Source: Halomonas halodenitrificans DSM 735
GTDB lineage: Bacteria > Pseudomonadota > Gammaproteobacteria > Pseudomonadales > Halomonadaceae
Assembly (NCBI RefSeq): GCF_000620045.1
Contig: NZ_JHVH01000002.1
Span: forward strand, 307,016-371,015
DNA length: 64,000 nt
Reading direction: 5' to 3'
Shown here piece by piece: positions 24,857 through 34,610 of this stretch. The notes beneath the pieces are model-generated. The model searched no databases. It was not told where the DNA came from and worked only from the letters and a program-made list of their open reading frames with translations. The translations under genes were made by a program, and so were the position numbers. Position 1 is the first letter of the stretch. Every line of letters starts with the position of its first letter.

Positions 24857-26206
24857 ATGACGCAGATGAACTGGGAGCGGCTGCTGGATCCGAGCCGCTT
24901 GCACGACCGGCGTGGCGAACGCCCCGGTAATGGCCGCCGCGAGATCGGTCGCAGTCCCTTCCACAAGGACCACGATCGCATCGTCTTCGCCGGCTCCTTC
25001 CGCCGCCTGGGGCGCAAGACCCAGGTGCACCCGCTGACCGACAATGACCATATCCATACGCGCCTGACCCATTCCCTGGAGGTCGGCTGCGTGGGGCGCT
25101 CGCTGGGCATGATCGTCGGCGAGCGGCTGAGCGGTCGGCTGCCGGCCTGGATCACCCCGGCGGACCTGGGGGTGATCGTCCAGGCCGCCTGCCTGGGCCA
25201 CGATATCGGCAACCCGCCCTTCGGGCACGCCGGCGAGTACGCCATACGCGACTGGTTCAAGCGCGCCGCGACCGACGGCAAGGGGCTGCTCGATGGCCTG
25301 TCGCCCCTCGAGCGCCAGGACCTGCTGACCTATGAAGGCAATGCCCAGGGCTTTCGGGTGATCACCCAGATCGAGTACAACCAGTTCCGTGGCGGCATGC
25401 GTCTGACCACGGCGACACTGGGCACCCTGCTCAAGTATCCCTGGACGGTGGAACATGCCGGGAAGGCGGGCAAGTTCGGCTGTTACCAGAGCGAGCGTGA
25501 ACTGCTGGTGGAAGTGGTCGAGCGGCTCGGCCTGTTGCCCAGGGGAGAGGGGCGCTGGTGTCGTCATCCCCTGGCCTGGCTCGTCGAGGCCGCCGATGAC
25601 ATCTGCTATGCCCTGCTCGACCTGGAAGACGGCCTGGAAATGGGCATCCTGCGCTACGACGAGGTCGCCGAGATCCTGATCCAGATAGCCGGGGGAGCCC
25701 CCGGCGACTATACCGCCATGCAGCGACAAGGGGTCTCCCAGCGTCGGCGGATCGCGGCGCTGCGCGGGGCGGCCATGGAGCGTGCGGTCAACGACGTGGG
25801 GGCGGTATTCGTGGAGCATGAGGCAGAGCTCCTGGCTGGGCGCCTGCAGTCGGATCTGCTGGAGTTATGTCACCCGGACCTGGACTGGGGCGTGAAGGCG
25901 GCCAAGCAGCTGGCCCGCAAGCGCATCTTCCAGAACGAGCGCAAGGCAAAGCTCGAGATCGGCGCCTATACCACCCTGGGGATTCTGCTCGAGGCCTTTA
26001 TCGGCGCGGCCCATGAACTGCACTACACCGGGCACTCGACCTTCAAGCACGAGCGTGTGCTGGCGCTGATCGGCGAGAACACCCCGAGGCCCTCCTGGAG
26101 CCTCTACGACAGCTATCGGCGCATGCTCGACTTTATCGGCGGCATGACCGACCACTATGCCGTGGATCTGGCCCAGGAGATGGGGGGACGGCTGCGCGGC
26201 GACTGA
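24857..26206 (+). CDS. dgt: Deoxyguanosinetriphosphate triphosphohydrolase-like protein (dGTPase)
   Basis: This 449-residue HD-domain enzyme hydrolyses dGTP (or other dNTPs) to the nucleoside and triphosphate. The metal site is visible as the first histidine in HTRLTHSLEV, the HD pair in ACLGHDIGNPPFGHAGE, and the later AWLVEAADDICYALLDLED. The N terminus contains SPFHKDHDRIVFAGSFRRL and GRKTQVHP, typical of the dGTPase family. The ATG at 24857 has AAGGAGAG upstream. It is followed in the opposite direction by a NERD-domain gene. The role is dNTP pool control; a defence role has been shown for some relatives but nothing here points specifically to it. Confidence 0.92.
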   Translation: MTQMNWERLLDPSRLHDRRGERPGNGRREIGRSPFHKDHDRIVFAGSFRRLGRKTQVHPLTDNDHIHTRLTHSLEVGCVGRSLGMIVGERLSGRLPAWITPADLGVIVQAACLGHDIGNPPFGHAGEYAIRDWFKRAATDGKGLLDGLSPLERQDLLTYEGNAQGFRVITQIEYNQFRGGMRLTTATLGTLLKYPWTVEHAGKAGKFGCYQSERELLVEVVERLGLLPRGEGRWCRHPLAWLVEAADDICYALLDLEDGLEMGILRYDEVAEILIQIAGGAPGDYTAMQRQGVSQRRRIAALRGAAMERAVNDVGAVFVEHEAELLAGRLQSDLLELCHPDLDWGVKAAKQLARKRIFQNERKAKLEIGAYTTLGILLEAFIGAAHELHYTGHSTFKHERVLALIGENTPRPSWSLYDSYRRMLDFIGGMTDHYAVDLAQEMGGRLRGD

Positions 26207-26227
26207 GCCCGGGCCAACCCCTCCCGG

Positions 26228-27124
26228 CTACTCCCCCGGTGCCTGGCTGGCACCGGCATGCTCGAGCAGGGTGGCGATGACCGCGTCGTGGGTAGCGGCA
26301 TTGAATTCACCGGGACACAGGTCGGCCAGGCGGTCGGCCAGGTGCTCGCCGCTGACCACCAGCAGATCATCCGGCCCCCGAGAGGCGTCCACCTGCCAGC
26401 CGGGCAGGGTCAACACGCCCATTACCGGCACCGTGTGGCCGGTACGCGCGCTCAGCCATTCGGCCATCCAGTGTGCCAGTTCGCGGGTCCTGTTCAGCGG
26501 CTTGCGCTCGCTCCAGCCCGGGAAGCGCAGCCGCGAGCGCTCGACCACGAGCCGGTGCTGTCTTTCCCCGGAAGGCGTGACCGGGCGGGGGCGGGCACGG
26601 GTCTCCACCACGAAGACACCACAGGGCGTGACCACCACGTGGTCGATGCGGTTGCCGGCGGCCGGCACATCGTGGAAGACATAGAACGGGTGGGCCTGGG
26701 GGCGCACCAGCCGCTCGAGTTCCTGGCCTACCGCCAGTTCACAGGCCAGCCCCAGCTTGAGGCGGCGGATGCGCTGAAAGTCACGCATCAGGCGAAAACT
26801 GAACGTCAGCACCAGCAGGGTGCTGAGCGCGCCGTAGAGGGCCCACTCCACCCAGATCGGTTGCGTGGCAAAGAGCATGCGACCCATGCCGTAGACCAGC
26901 GGGGCAAGCGTGATGATGGGCCCCAGGGCGCCGCTCAGGTAGAGCCCGGCGAAGGCGTCGTCGAGACGGTTGCGCAGGTGCTGGCCGGGTTCACGCAGTG
27001 GCTGGGCATCGAAGGGTGAGTGGACGCGTGCATCGTGGAGGTTGCGTAGCGCCACGACGATTCCCGCCATGGCGGCCAGGGGAAACAGGAAGATCAGGGG
27101 GAGCAGGTATTCCAGCCAGGCCAT
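26228..27124 (-). CDS. Membrane protein with nuclease-related (NERD) domain
   Basis: This 298-residue protein has an N-terminal membrane span (about residues 4-26), two more hydrophobic segments (about 60-86 and 90-108), then a NERD-like domain from about residue 125. The domain shows GQELERLVRP, VFHDVPAAGNRIDHVVV, and CGVFVVETRARPRP, in which the D-H-V-x(6)-G-V-F-V-V-E-x-R pattern matches the D...E-x-K core of restriction-endonuclease-like folds, here with Arg in place of Lys. That change could lower nuclease activity. The domain is most likely cytoplasmic. It sits between dgt and a sirtuin gene, convergent with dgt and divergent from the sirtuin. Confidence 0.72.
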   Translation of the reverse strand: MAWLEYLLPLIFLFPLAAMAGIVVALRNLHDARVHSPFDAQPLREPGQHLRNRLDDAFAGLYLSGALGPIITLAPLVYGMGRMLFATQPIWVEWALYGALSTLLVLTFSFRLMRDFQRIRRLKLGLACELAVGQELERLVRPQAHPFYVFHDVPAAGNRIDHVVVTPCGVFVVETRARPRPVTPSGERQHRLVVERSRLRFPGWSERKPLNRTRELAHWMAEWLSARTGHTVPVMGVLTLPGWQVDASRGPDDLLVVSGEHLADRLADLCPGEFNAATHDAVIATLLEHAGASQAPGE

Positions 27125-27226
27125 CGGGATTCCTTGCTAGGGCGGGAGCATCGAGAGATGGTCCATTCTAGACAACCTGCCCTGCCCGGGGCCATGCTCT
27201 GTTTGGCGCAGGCAGCGAGGCAGCAA

Positions 27227-28120
27227 ATGACGACGGCACGAGTGGAAGCGAACACAATCGAGGCAGACCTGGAGGCGCTTGTCGAATTTGTCGAGCGTCA
27301 CCCGCGTCTGGCGGTGCTCGGAGGGGCCGGCATCAGTACCGCCAGTGGCATCCCCGACTATCGTGACGCCGCCGGTGCGTGGAAACGCTCACCGCCCATG
27401 CAGCATCGCCAGTTCATGGGCAGCCATGCCGCCCGGCAGCGCTACTGGGCCCGGGCCCTGGTAGGCTTTCGTACCCTGGATGATGCCAGGCCCAACGCGG
27501 CCCATCGGTCCCTGGCGCAACTCGAGAGGCTGGGTCATGTGTCGGGGCTGATCACCCAGAATGTGGATGGCCTGCATCAACGCGCGGGCTCGCGGCGGGT
27601 GATCGACCTGCATGGCCGCGCCGACCGGGTGCGCTGCATGGGGTGTGGTGCCAGCCGCATGCGCCATGCCCTGCACACCGAACTCGAGGGCCTCAACCCC
27701 CACTGGGCGACCACCGGCGCCGCCGCGGCCCCGGACGGCGATGCCGACCTGGAGGCGGACTTCTCCGCCTTCAGGGTGCCCGAGTGCTCGCGCTGCGGTG
27801 ACGGCATCTGGAAGCCCGATGTGGTCTTCTTCGGCGATAGCGTGCCGCGGGGCGTGGTCGAACGCGCCTTCGCCCTGATCGAGGCGTGCGACGCCCTGCT
27901 GGTCGTGGGCTCCTCGTTGATGGTCTATTCGGGCTTTCGGTTTGCACGAGCCGCGGCCCGGCAAGGCAAGCCCATCGCCTGCCTGAATCGAGGGCACACC
28001 CGTGCCGATGACCTCTATACCCTGAAGGTAGAGGCTTCGGTAGAGGCCTCGCTGGGGGCGCTGATACGGCGGCTGGAGCCCCGCCTTGCCCCGGATGGTT
28101 TCAGCCGCCGGCCAGCTTGA
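27227..28120 (+). CDS. NAD-dependent protein deacylase, Sir2 family
   Basis: This 297-residue sirtuin contains LGGAGISTASGIPDYRD (residues 31-47), TQNVDGLHQRAG, the catalytic His in IDLHGRADRV (about residue 129), and two Cys pairs (VRCMGCG and PECSRCG) for the zinc ribbon. VVFFGDSVP and LLVVGSSLMVYSGFRF complete the NAD pocket. It removes acyl groups from lysines using NAD. The intact zinc ribbon argues for a deacylase rather than an antiphage NADase. The ATG at 27227 has GAGG six bases upstream. Its last 20 bases overlap the end of yciH on the other strand. Confidence 0.9.
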   Translation: MTTARVEANTIEADLEALVEFVERHPRLAVLGGAGISTASGIPDYRDAAGAWKRSPPMQHRQFMGSHAARQRYWARALVGFRTLDDARPNAAHRSLAQLERLGHVSGLITQNVDGLHQRAGSRRVIDLHGRADRVRCMGCGASRMRHALHTELEGLNPHWATTGAAAAPDGDADLEADFSAFRVPECSRCGDGIWKPDVVFFGDSVPRGVVERAFALIEACDALLVVGSSLMVYSGFRFARAAARQGKPIACLNRGHTRADDLYTLKVEASVEASLGALIRRLEPRLAPDGFSRRPA

Positions 28121-28475
28121 CCGTGTAACCGCGGGCCTCGAGCTCTGCCTTGAGAGTCTCGCGGTGGTCGCCCTGGATCTCGATCACTCCCTCCTTGACG
28201 GCACCGCCGGTGCCGCAGCGCTTCTTGAGCGCCTTGGCCAGGGTCTTGAGCTCGGTCTCGGGCAGCGCTACGCCGCCGATGGTGGTGACGCCCTTGCCCT
28301 TGCGACCGCTGGTCTCGCGACGGATGCGTACGATGCCGTCGAGCTCGGCGAGGCGCGCCTGCTCTGCCTGCTCGGCACATTGGCACTGGGCCGCAGGCTG
28401 TCGGCAGTCGGGACAGGTCTCGCCGTGCTCGGTGGAGTAGACGAGGCCGCGCAGCTGGTCCTGGAGTGATGACAT
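28101..28475 (-). CDS. yciH: Translation initiation factor SUI1/eIF1 family protein YciH
   Basis: This 124-residue protein has an N-terminal Cys cluster (CPDCRQPAAQCQC, about residues 21-33) and a C-terminal SUI1 domain (VRIRRETSGRKGKGVTTI, then LAKALKKRCGTGGAVKEG). Bacterial YciH acts on the 30S subunit to discriminate against wrong initiation complexes. The 3' end overlaps the sirtuin gene by 20 bases in convergent orientation. Confidence 0.93.
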   Translation of the reverse strand: MSSLQDQLRGLVYSTEHGETCPDCRQPAAQCQCAEQAEQARLAELDGIVRIRRETSGRKGKGVTTIGGVALPETELKTLAKALKKRCGTGGAVKEGVIEIQGDHRETLKAELEARGYTVKLAGG

Positions 28476-28545
28476 GGGGTGACTCCCGGGTGGATGACTT
28501 CTCAGGCCCGGATGATAGCGGCTGTGGCGGCAGCCTGCATGGTCC

Positions 28546-29232
28546 TTAGCGTGCGGCGGCGCGCGTGGCCTGCTCGCGCGCGAGGCGGGTCACTACCGAG
28601 GGAAGCTGGAGCATGTCGGTGATCATGATGGCGCCCTGGGGGGTGATTTCCGCCTCGGGGAAGCGGTTGAGGTGGACCACCCCCATGCCGGCGTCGAGGG
28701 CCGCCTGTACGCCGACCACCGAATCCTCGATGGCGAGGCAGTGCGCCGCGGGATAGCCCATCTCGTGTGCCGCGTGGAGATAGAGACAAGGGTCCGGCTT
28801 CCAGCAGTTGGCGGTATAGGCGCTGTATAGACGATCGCCGAACAGGGCATCCATGCCGGTAGCGACCAGGGAGGTGCGGATCTTTCGCTCGGGTCCGTTG
28901 GAGACCACGCCCATGGGAAAATCGGACAGGGCCGCAAGCGCCTCGGTGGCGCCATCGATGGGGGTGAGCTCTGTCGCCAGGCGCCGGTCGAGATTGGCTC
29001 GCATGTTGATCTCGAGCGGTTCGAGCACGTCGGGATCGACGCTGCCATGGCGGCTTTCCAGCTCGGCGACGATGCGTCGAAAGCGCGCCCCGCGAAACTC
29101 GCCGATATAGTCGGTGGCCTGAAACGGCAGGCCCACGGCATTCAGCGCCGTGGCCATCTCGTCGGCGAGCAGAGGCTCGCTGTCAACCAGGGTGCCGTCG
29201 CAGTCGAAAAGCAGGCAGAGGGGATGTGCCAT
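28546..29232 (-). CDS. HAD-superfamily hydrolase (beta-phosphoglucomutase/YieH type)
   Basis: This 228-residue phosphatase begins MAHPLCLLFDCDGTLVDSE with nucleophile Asp10 in DCDGT, then VVSNGPERKI (motif II), CWKPDPCLYL (motif III Lys) and CLAIEDSVVGVQAAL (motif IV). The helical cap between residues about 20 and 85 is of the C1 type. It should hydrolyse a small phospho-metabolite, for example 6-phosphogluconate or a sugar phosphate. The ATG at 29232 has GAGG seven bases upstream; a GTG one codon earlier is possible. Confidence 0.86.
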   Translation of the reverse strand: MAHPLCLLFDCDGTLVDSEPLLADEMATALNAVGLPFQATDYIGEFRGARFRRIVAELESRHGSVDPDVLEPLEINMRANLDRRLATELTPIDGATEALAALSDFPMGVVSNGPERKIRTSLVATGMDALFGDRLYSAYTANCWKPDPCLYLHAAHEMGYPAAHCLAIEDSVVGVQAALDAGMGVVHLNRFPEAEITPQGAIMITDMLQLPSVVTRLAREQATRAAAR

Positions 29233-29463
29233 CACCGGGCCTCACGAAAAATCAGGGCGTTATAAACTCATTGTTACAGATATCGCGCTTGCCTGCCCCA
29301 TATTAAAGCCCAGTTTCCCTATTTTGTGAACACTGTTTTTCAAAATCATGATGGCATGAAACGCGTTTTCCCGACCAGGGTCGACTAGCATGAAGCGAGG
29401 GCCGGAGCGGTCTGTATCAGATCGATGATTCTTCCGATTCACACCCAGCAGGCGAGGTACAGC

Positions 29464-29754
29464 ATGAAGCAGGATACCCTGTGGTCGCTAGTGGGGTCCG
29501 CCGCGGCAGTGGCGGCGAGCATGATGGCCCGCAAGGCGGCAGACAAGGCCTATCGGCACGAGGTGGGCGAGACCCCACCGGAAGATCCCGACGAGCCCGA
29601 TGTAGAGTGGCGTCAGGCACTTCTGTGGGGGGCATCGACCGGCGTGCTGGTGGGAGTGGCCCGGGTGGTGGGCAGGCGCGCCGGTCGCGAGGTCATGCAC
29701 AGGGCGCCTCGTGTCGGCAAGAGGAGGGGAGTGCTGCCCCGGCTGAAGCGGTAG
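29464..29754 (+). CDS. DUF4235-like small membrane protein
   Basis: This 96-residue product starts MKQDTLWSLVGSAAAVAASM, then ARKAADKAYR, has an acidic linker (EVGETPPEDPDEPDVEW), then a second hydrophobic helix ALLWGASTGVLVGVARVVG and a basic tail. The two-helix layout with A-R-K-A-x-D-K after helix 1 and an acidic PPxxP linker matches what I know of DUF4235. Function is unknown. GAGGTAC lies upstream of the ATG. The gene stands alone between the HAD gene and the PLP-enzyme gene. Confidence 0.7.
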   Translation: MKQDTLWSLVGSAAAVAASMMARKAADKAYRHEVGETPPEDPDEPDVEWRQALLWGASTGVLVGVARVVGRRAGREVMHRAPRVGKRRGVLPRLKR

Positions 29755-29877
29755 CATGGCTCGCAGGGCTCGAGGATAATACAAGACGGCGGCCCCCGAA
29801 CCATCGGTGGGACCGCTGACGCTATTGGTCATGGATCGTGTGGCTATCGCCACCCCGATACGAAGTGAGAGTCAGTC

Positions 29878-31095
29878 ATGAGAGAGGTGGAGCCGTACTG
29901 CGACAAGGGGCTCGTCGAGACCGGCTCGACGCTGCTTACAGGCGTCAGCCTCCCGGCGGCGGTGATTCATGAGGCGCCCCTGGCCCATAACCTGGCCTGG
30001 ATGCAGCGCTTCGCCGAGGCCCACGGGGCCCGGCTGGCGCCCCACGGCAAGACCACCATGAGTCCGGCGCTGTTTCGGCGCCAGCTCGATGCCGGTGCCT
30101 GGGGCATTACCCTGGCAACGGCCCCCCAGTGTCGCGCCGCCTTTGCGCATGGAGTGACGCGGCTGCTGATGGCCAACCAGCTGGTGGGCGAGGCCAACAT
30201 GGCCATGGTGGCAAAGCTGATCCAGGCCGGGGCGGAGTTCTACTGCGTGGTGGATGGCAAGGACAACGTGGACCAGCTGGGGCATTTCTTCGCCGATCGG
30301 GGGTTGCGCCTCAACGTGTTGATCGAGCTCGGTGTCCCCGGTGGGCGCTGTGGTTGCCGCAACATCGCTCAGGTCGAGGCGCTGGCGGCGGCGATCGCCG
30401 ATCAACCGGCCCTGCGGCTGGTCGGCATAGAGGGTTATGAGGGGATGATCGCCGGCGGCGACGAGGTCGCGGCGGTGCGTGCCTATGGAGATCGGCTGGT
30501 CGAAACCGTCAAGCTGCTGCACGGCAGCGGCGTGCTGGCCAGCGCGGCGCCCATCGTCACCGCGGCGGGCTCCCGGTGGTTTGACCTGATTGCCCAGGCC
30601 TTCGACGAGGCAGAGCTGCATGAGCGCTACACGCCGGTGTTGCGCCCCGGGTGCTATGTGGTGCATGACCACAGGCTCTATGCCGACGCCATGGCCGAGG
30701 TAAAGGCGCGAGACCCGCACCTCCAGGGCGAGCTTCAACCGGCGTTGGAAGTGTTCGCCCATGTGCAGTCGTTGCCCGAGCCCGGGTTAGCCATCGTTGC
30801 CCTGGGCAAGCGCGATATCGGTCACGAGCCGGATATGCCGCTGCCGTTGCGGCACTATCCCCGCGACACGCTCGCAACGGTGGGCGGGGCGGCGGTCGCT
30901 CCCGGTAGCTGGCGCACCACGCATATCATGGACCAGCATCTCTTCCTGGAGATACCCGAGGAGGCCGAGCTGGCGGTCGGTGACGCGATCGCCTTCGGCA
31001 CCTCCCATCCCTGTCTGACCTTCGACAAGTGGCGTCACCTGCTGCTGGTGGATGAGGCGTTGACGGTCACGGAGTCCGTGGCGACCTGCTTCTAG
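29878..31095 (+). CDS. Fold-type III PLP enzyme, D-threonine aldolase/D-serine dehydratase (DSD1) family
   Basis: This 405-residue protein has the N-terminal alanine-racemase-like barrel with the PLP lysine in RLAPHGKTTMSPALF (about residue 59), ELGVPGGRCGCRN, and GIEGYEGM. The C-terminal domain has FGTSHPCLTFDKWRHLLLVD, where the His-x-Cys pair is the zinc site known from eukaryotic D-serine dehydratase. It probably deaminates D-serine or cleaves D-threonine-type beta-hydroxy amino acids. The 2-hydroxyacid dehydrogenase gene converges with it 5 bases away. Exact substrate is uncertain. Confidence 0.85.
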   Translation: MREVEPYCDKGLVETGSTLLTGVSLPAAVIHEAPLAHNLAWMQRFAEAHGARLAPHGKTTMSPALFRRQLDAGAWGITLATAPQCRAAFAHGVTRLLMANQLVGEANMAMVAKLIQAGAEFYCVVDGKDNVDQLGHFFADRGLRLNVLIELGVPGGRCGCRNIAQVEALAAAIADQPALRLVGIEGYEGMIAGGDEVAAVRAYGDRLVETVKLLHGSGVLASAAPIVTAAGSRWFDLIAQAFDEAELHERYTPVLRPGCYVVHDHRLYADAMAEVKARDPHLQGELQPALEVFAHVQSLPEPGLAIVALGKRDIGHEPDMPLPLRHYPRDTLATVGGAAVAPGSWRTTHIMDQHLFLEIPEEAELAVGDAIAFGTSHPCLTFDKWRHLLLVDEALTVTESVATCF

Positions 31096-31100
31096 GCAGC

Positions 31101-32078
31101 TCAGGGCCTCCAGGCCGCCTCGTTGACCAGGCTGATGGGACGTTGCCCCTGTAGCGCCCGGCTGATGTTGTCCACGGCACGCTGCGCCATGGCATCCCGG
31201 GTCTCGTAGGTAGCGGAGCCGGCATGCGGCAGGGCAACCACGCTGGGCATATGGGGCAGGGGAGACTCAGGGGAGAGCGGCTCCTGCTCGAAGACGTCGA
31301 GCCCGGCGGCACGCACCTGGCCCTTCTCCAGTGCCGCGATCAGGTCTGCTTCCCGTACCACTCGGCCGCGGGCGATATTGACGAAGATCGCCGAAGGCTT
31401 CATCAGGCCGAACTCGTGCGCGCCGATCAAGTGCTCGGTCTCGGCGGTCAGGGGAACGGTCACACAGATGATGTCTGCCTCGGCGAGCAGGGAGTCGTGT
31501 GTGCGGCGTTCGGCACCCAGTTCCTGTTCCAGGGCCGGCTTCGGGGAGGCGTTGGAGTAGAGCACGCGCATGCCGAAGCCCAGGGCGCCACGGCGCGCGA
31601 CGGCGGCGCCGATGCGGCCAAAGCCGATCATGCCCAGGGTCTTGCCGTGTACGTCGCTACCGAATTGTGCCTCGCCGATGCTGGCTTGCCAGTCGCCGCG
31701 CCTGACGAAGTCGGCCAGCTCGACGACGCGGCGGGATGCCGCCAGGATCAGCGCGAAGCCGGTGTCGGCGGTGGTTTCGGTGAGCACATCGGGCGTGTTG
31801 CAGAGCAGGATACCGCGCCGCGTCAGCTCGTCCACCGGCATGCCGTCGTAGCCCACCGAGATGGTGGCGATCGCCTCGAGGTTCGGCGCGCTATCGAGCA
31901 GCTCGAGGGTGATCGGCAGCCCGCTGCCGACCAGGCCGTGGGCCTTGGGCAGGGCGGCCAGGAAGGCCGGGTCGTCGGCCGACTCGAGGCCCGGGAAGGT
32001 TTGTACCTCGAAGTCGCGGTCCAGCTGGGCCAGTTGGGCCTCGCTCAGGCGACCGTAGGCCAGGATACGCTTTTGCAT
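31101..32078 (-). CDS. D-isomer specific 2-hydroxyacid dehydrogenase (GhrB-like)
   Basis: This 325-residue NAD(P)-dependent enzyme has the dinucleotide loop GMIGFGRIGAAVAR, and the catalytic triad in VNIARGRVV (Arg), FEQEPLS (Glu) and LPHAGSAT (His). It reduces glyoxylate, hydroxypyruvate or 2-ketogluconate-type substrates. The ATG at 32078 is preceded by GAGGAGAG, so the much longer frame upstream is not used. It converges on the DSD1-type gene. Confidence 0.9.
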   Translation of the reverse strand: MQKRILAYGRLSEAQLAQLDRDFEVQTFPGLESADDPAFLAALPKAHGLVGSGLPITLELLDSAPNLEAIATISVGYDGMPVDELTRRGILLCNTPDVLTETTADTGFALILAASRRVVELADFVRRGDWQASIGEAQFGSDVHGKTLGMIGFGRIGAAVARRGALGFGMRVLYSNASPKPALEQELGAERRTHDSLLAEADIICVTVPLTAETEHLIGAHEFGLMKPSAIFVNIARGRVVREADLIAALEKGQVRAAGLDVFEQEPLSPESPLPHMPSVVALPHAGSATYETRDAMAQRAVDNISRALQGQRPISLVNEAAWRP

Positions 32079-32210
32079 GAGACTCTCCTCACTCCGCAGG
32101 GAATTCCCGTTCGCCCAGGCTACCTTGATAGTCGCTGTCTTCAGAGCTGGGCTCGATGACCGTCGCCCCGGCATCTCGTTCGAGGCAATGCGCCTGGCGG
32201 CAAGCCGAAA

Positions 32211-32239
32211 TAAAACGGGCGGCCCCAGGGCCGCCCGTT
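32211..32239 (-). terminator. Rho-independent terminator of the epd-pgk-fba operon
   Basis: An 11-bp perfect stem (32214-32224 with 32229-32239) with a four-base loop is followed on the minus strand by TTTTATTT. It lies 18 bases past the fba stop. Confidence 0.9.
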
Positions 32240-32256
32240 GATCATGCGAGGAGTGC

Positions 32257-33321
32257 TTAGCGCACCTTGGGGTCGAGCTCGCCGCTGGCGTAGCGCTCGA
32301 ACATCGCTTCCAGGTTGATCGGCTTGATCCTGGAGGCATTGCCGGCGGTGCCGAAGGCCTCGTAGCGCTCGATGCAGAGGTCGCGCATGGCGGAGACGGT
32401 CTGCTTGAGGAACTTGCGGGGGTCGAACTCGCTGGGGTTCTCGGCCAGGAAGCGACGCACCGCGCCGGTGGAGGCCAGGCGCAGGTCGGTGTCGATATTG
32501 ACCTTGCGCACCCCGTGCTTGATGCCCTCGATGATCTCCTCGACGGGGACGCCGTAGGTCTCGGGGATCTCGCCGCCGTGGGCGTTGATGATCTCGAGCC
32601 AATCCTGGGGAACCGAGGAGGAGCCGTGCATCACCAGATGGGTATCGGGGATGCGGGCGTGGATCTCCTTGATGCGCTGGATGGAGAGGGTGTCGCCGGT
32701 GGGTGGCCGGGTGAACTTGTAGGCGCCGTGGCTGGTGCCGATGGCGATGGCCAGGGCGTCCACGCCGGTGGCCTTGACGAAGTCGGCGGCCTCTTCCGGG
32801 TCGGTAAGCAGCTGTTCCATATCCAGCTTGCCCTCGGCGCCGATGCCGTCTTCCTCACCGGCCATGCCGGTTTCCAGGCTGCCCAGACACCCCAGCTCGC
32901 CCTCCACGGAAACGCCGCAGGCATGGGCCATTTCCACGGTGCGACGGGTGACGTCGACGTTGTACTCGTAGCTGGCCGGGGTCTTGCCATCCTCGCCCAG
33001 GGAGCCGTCCATCATCACCGAGGAGAAGCCCAGCTGGATGGAGCGCTGGCACACGCCGGGGCTGGTGCCGTGATCCTGGTGCATGACGACCGGGATATGC
33101 GGAAACTCTTCCACCGCGGCCAGGATCAGGTGACGCAGGAAGGGGGCGCCGGCGTACTTGCGGGCACCGGCAGAGGCCTGGACGATCACCGGAGAGTCGG
33201 TGCGGTCGGCGGCCTCCATGATGGCGCGCATCTGCTCGAGGTTGTTGACGTTGAAGGCCGGCACGCCGTAGCCATGTTCGGCGGCGTGGTCCAGTAGCTG
33301 GCGCATGCTGATCAGTGCCAT
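32257..33321 (-). CDS. fba: Fructose-1,6-bisphosphate aldolase, class II
   Basis: This zinc aldolase of 354 residues splits fructose 1,6-bisphosphate into DHAP and glyceraldehyde 3-phosphate. It shows [19 protein letters not shown] with catalytic Asp and metal His, [25 protein letters not shown] and VMHGSSSVP. Length and the GxG layout fit the Calvin-cycle (class IIB, CbbA-like) subtype rather than E. coli FbaA. The ATG at 33321 has AGGTGAGA upstream. It is third in epd-pgk-fba, 82 bases after pgk. Confidence 0.95.
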   Translation of the reverse strand: MALISMRQLLDHAAEHGYGVPAFNVNNLEQMRAIMEAADRTDSPVIVQASAGARKYAGAPFLRHLILAAVEEFPHIPVVMHQDHGTSPGVCQRSIQLGFSSVMMDGSLGEDGKTPASYEYNVDVTRRTVEMAHACGVSVEGELGCLGSLETGMAGEEDGIGAEGKLDMEQLLTDPEEAADFVKATGVDALAIAIGTSHGAYKFTRPPTGDTLSIQRIKEIHARIPDTHLVMHGSSSVPQDWLEIINAHGGEIPETYGVPVEEIIEGIKHGVRKVNIDTDLRLASTGAVRRFLAENPSEFDPRKFLKQTVSAMRDLCIERYEAFGTAGNASRIKPINLEAMFERYASGELDPKVR

Positions 33322-33403
33322 ATTCTCACCTGTTGTTCGGGGTGGTGGCGGCGCCTGGGGCAGCCGCCGCGTGGAGCGTCGCGATCGAAATCCGGCTAGT
33401 CTA

Positions 33404-34573
33404 TCAGGCCTGGGCAGCGGCGGCTTCCAGGGCGACGACCGCCGGCAGGGGCTTGCCTTCGACGTATTCGAGGAAGGCGCCACCGCCGGTGGAGATATAG
33501 GAGACCCGGTCGGCGATATCGTACTTGTCGATGGCCGCCAGGGTATCGCCGCCGCCGGCAATGGAAAAGGCCGGGCTGTCGGCGATGGCCTTGGAGATCA
33601 CCTCAGTGCCCTTGCCGAACTGGTCGATCTCGAATACGCCGACCGGGCCGTTCCAGAGGATGGTGCCGGCATCCTTGAGCGTGTCGGCCAGGCATGCGGC
33701 GCTCTCCGGGCCGATGTCGAGGATCATCTCGTTGTCGGCGACCTGGTCCACTGGCTTGACGATGGCCTCGGCGGCGTCGGAGAACTCGGTGGCCACTACC
33801 ACATCGGTGGGCAGCGGGATCTGTACCTTCTCCATCAGCGCCTTGGCCTGGCCAATGAGGTCGGCCTCGTGCAGTGACTTGCCGACGTTATGGCCGGCGG
33901 CCGCGATGAAGGTGTTGGCGATGCCCCCGCCGACAATCAGCTGGTCACACTTCTCGGAGAGCGCCGTCAGCACCTCCAGCTTGGTGGAGACCTTTGAGCC
34001 GCCGACGATGGCCGCCATGGGGCGAGCCGGTGTGGCGAGGGCCTTCTCCAGGGCATCGAGTTCGGTGGCCAGCAGCGGGCCGGCACAGGCAACGGGAGCC
34101 AGGCGCGCCACGCCGTGAGTGGAGGCCTGGGCGCGGTGGGCGGTGCCGAAGGCATCCATCACATAGACATCGCAGAGCGTGGCGTACTGCTGGGCGAGGG
34201 CCTCGTTATCCTTCTTTTCCCCCGGGTTGAAGCGCACGTTCTCGAGCAGTACCACCTCGCCGTCGGCCACCTCGACCCCACCGTTCAGGTACTCGCTGAC
34301 CAGCCGCACCGGGCGACCCAGCAGCTCCCCCAGGTGGTCGGCCACCGGAGCCAGGGAGAATTCCTCGGCGGGCTCGCCCTCGGCAGGACGCCCCAGGTGG
34401 CTCATCAGCAGCACTCGGGCGCCGCCATCCAGGGCGGCCTGGATGGAGGGCAGGGCGGCACGCAGGCGAGCATCGCTGGTTACCTTGCCGTGCTTGATGG
34501 GCACGTTGAGGTCCTCGCGGATCAGCACACGTTTTCCGCTGAGGTCGAGATCGGTCATCTTGCGCACGTTCAT
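33404..34573 (-). CDS. pgk: Phosphoglycerate kinase
   Basis: This 389-residue enzyme transfers phosphate between 1,3-bisphosphoglycerate and ADP. It shows [14 protein letters not shown] near residue 15, [48 protein letters not shown] and [13 protein letters not shown]. The ATG at 34573 gives the usual length; a second ATG five codons inside (MTDLDLSGK) is possible. It lies 37 bases after epd. Confidence 0.97.
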   Translation of the reverse strand: MNVRKMTDLDLSGKRVLIREDLNVPIKHGKVTSDARLRAALPSIQAALDGGARVLLMSHLGRPAEGEPAEEFSLAPVADHLGELLGRPVRLVSEYLNGGVEVADGEVVLLENVRFNPGEKKDNEALAQQYATLCDVYVMDAFGTAHRAQASTHGVARLAPVACAGPLLATELDALEKALATPARPMAAIVGGSKVSTKLEVLTALSEKCDQLIVGGGIANTFIAAAGHNVGKSLHEADLIGQAKALMEKVQIPLPTDVVVATEFSDAAEAIVKPVDQVADNEMILDIGPESAACLADTLKDAGTILWNGPVGVFEIDQFGKGTEVISKAIADSPAFSIAGGGDTLAAIDKYDIADRVSYISTGGGAFLEYVEGKPLPAVVALEAAAAQA

Positions 34574-34610
34574 CGGGGGGTGTTCCTCGTCTTGGGGAAA
34601 CCGAAGGGGG

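Noticed and set aside
27227..28120. Sirtuin as an antiphage NADase (ThsA or DSR type)
   Set aside because: The catalytic core and the four-Cys zinc ribbon are those of a normal deacylase and there is no partner defence domain.
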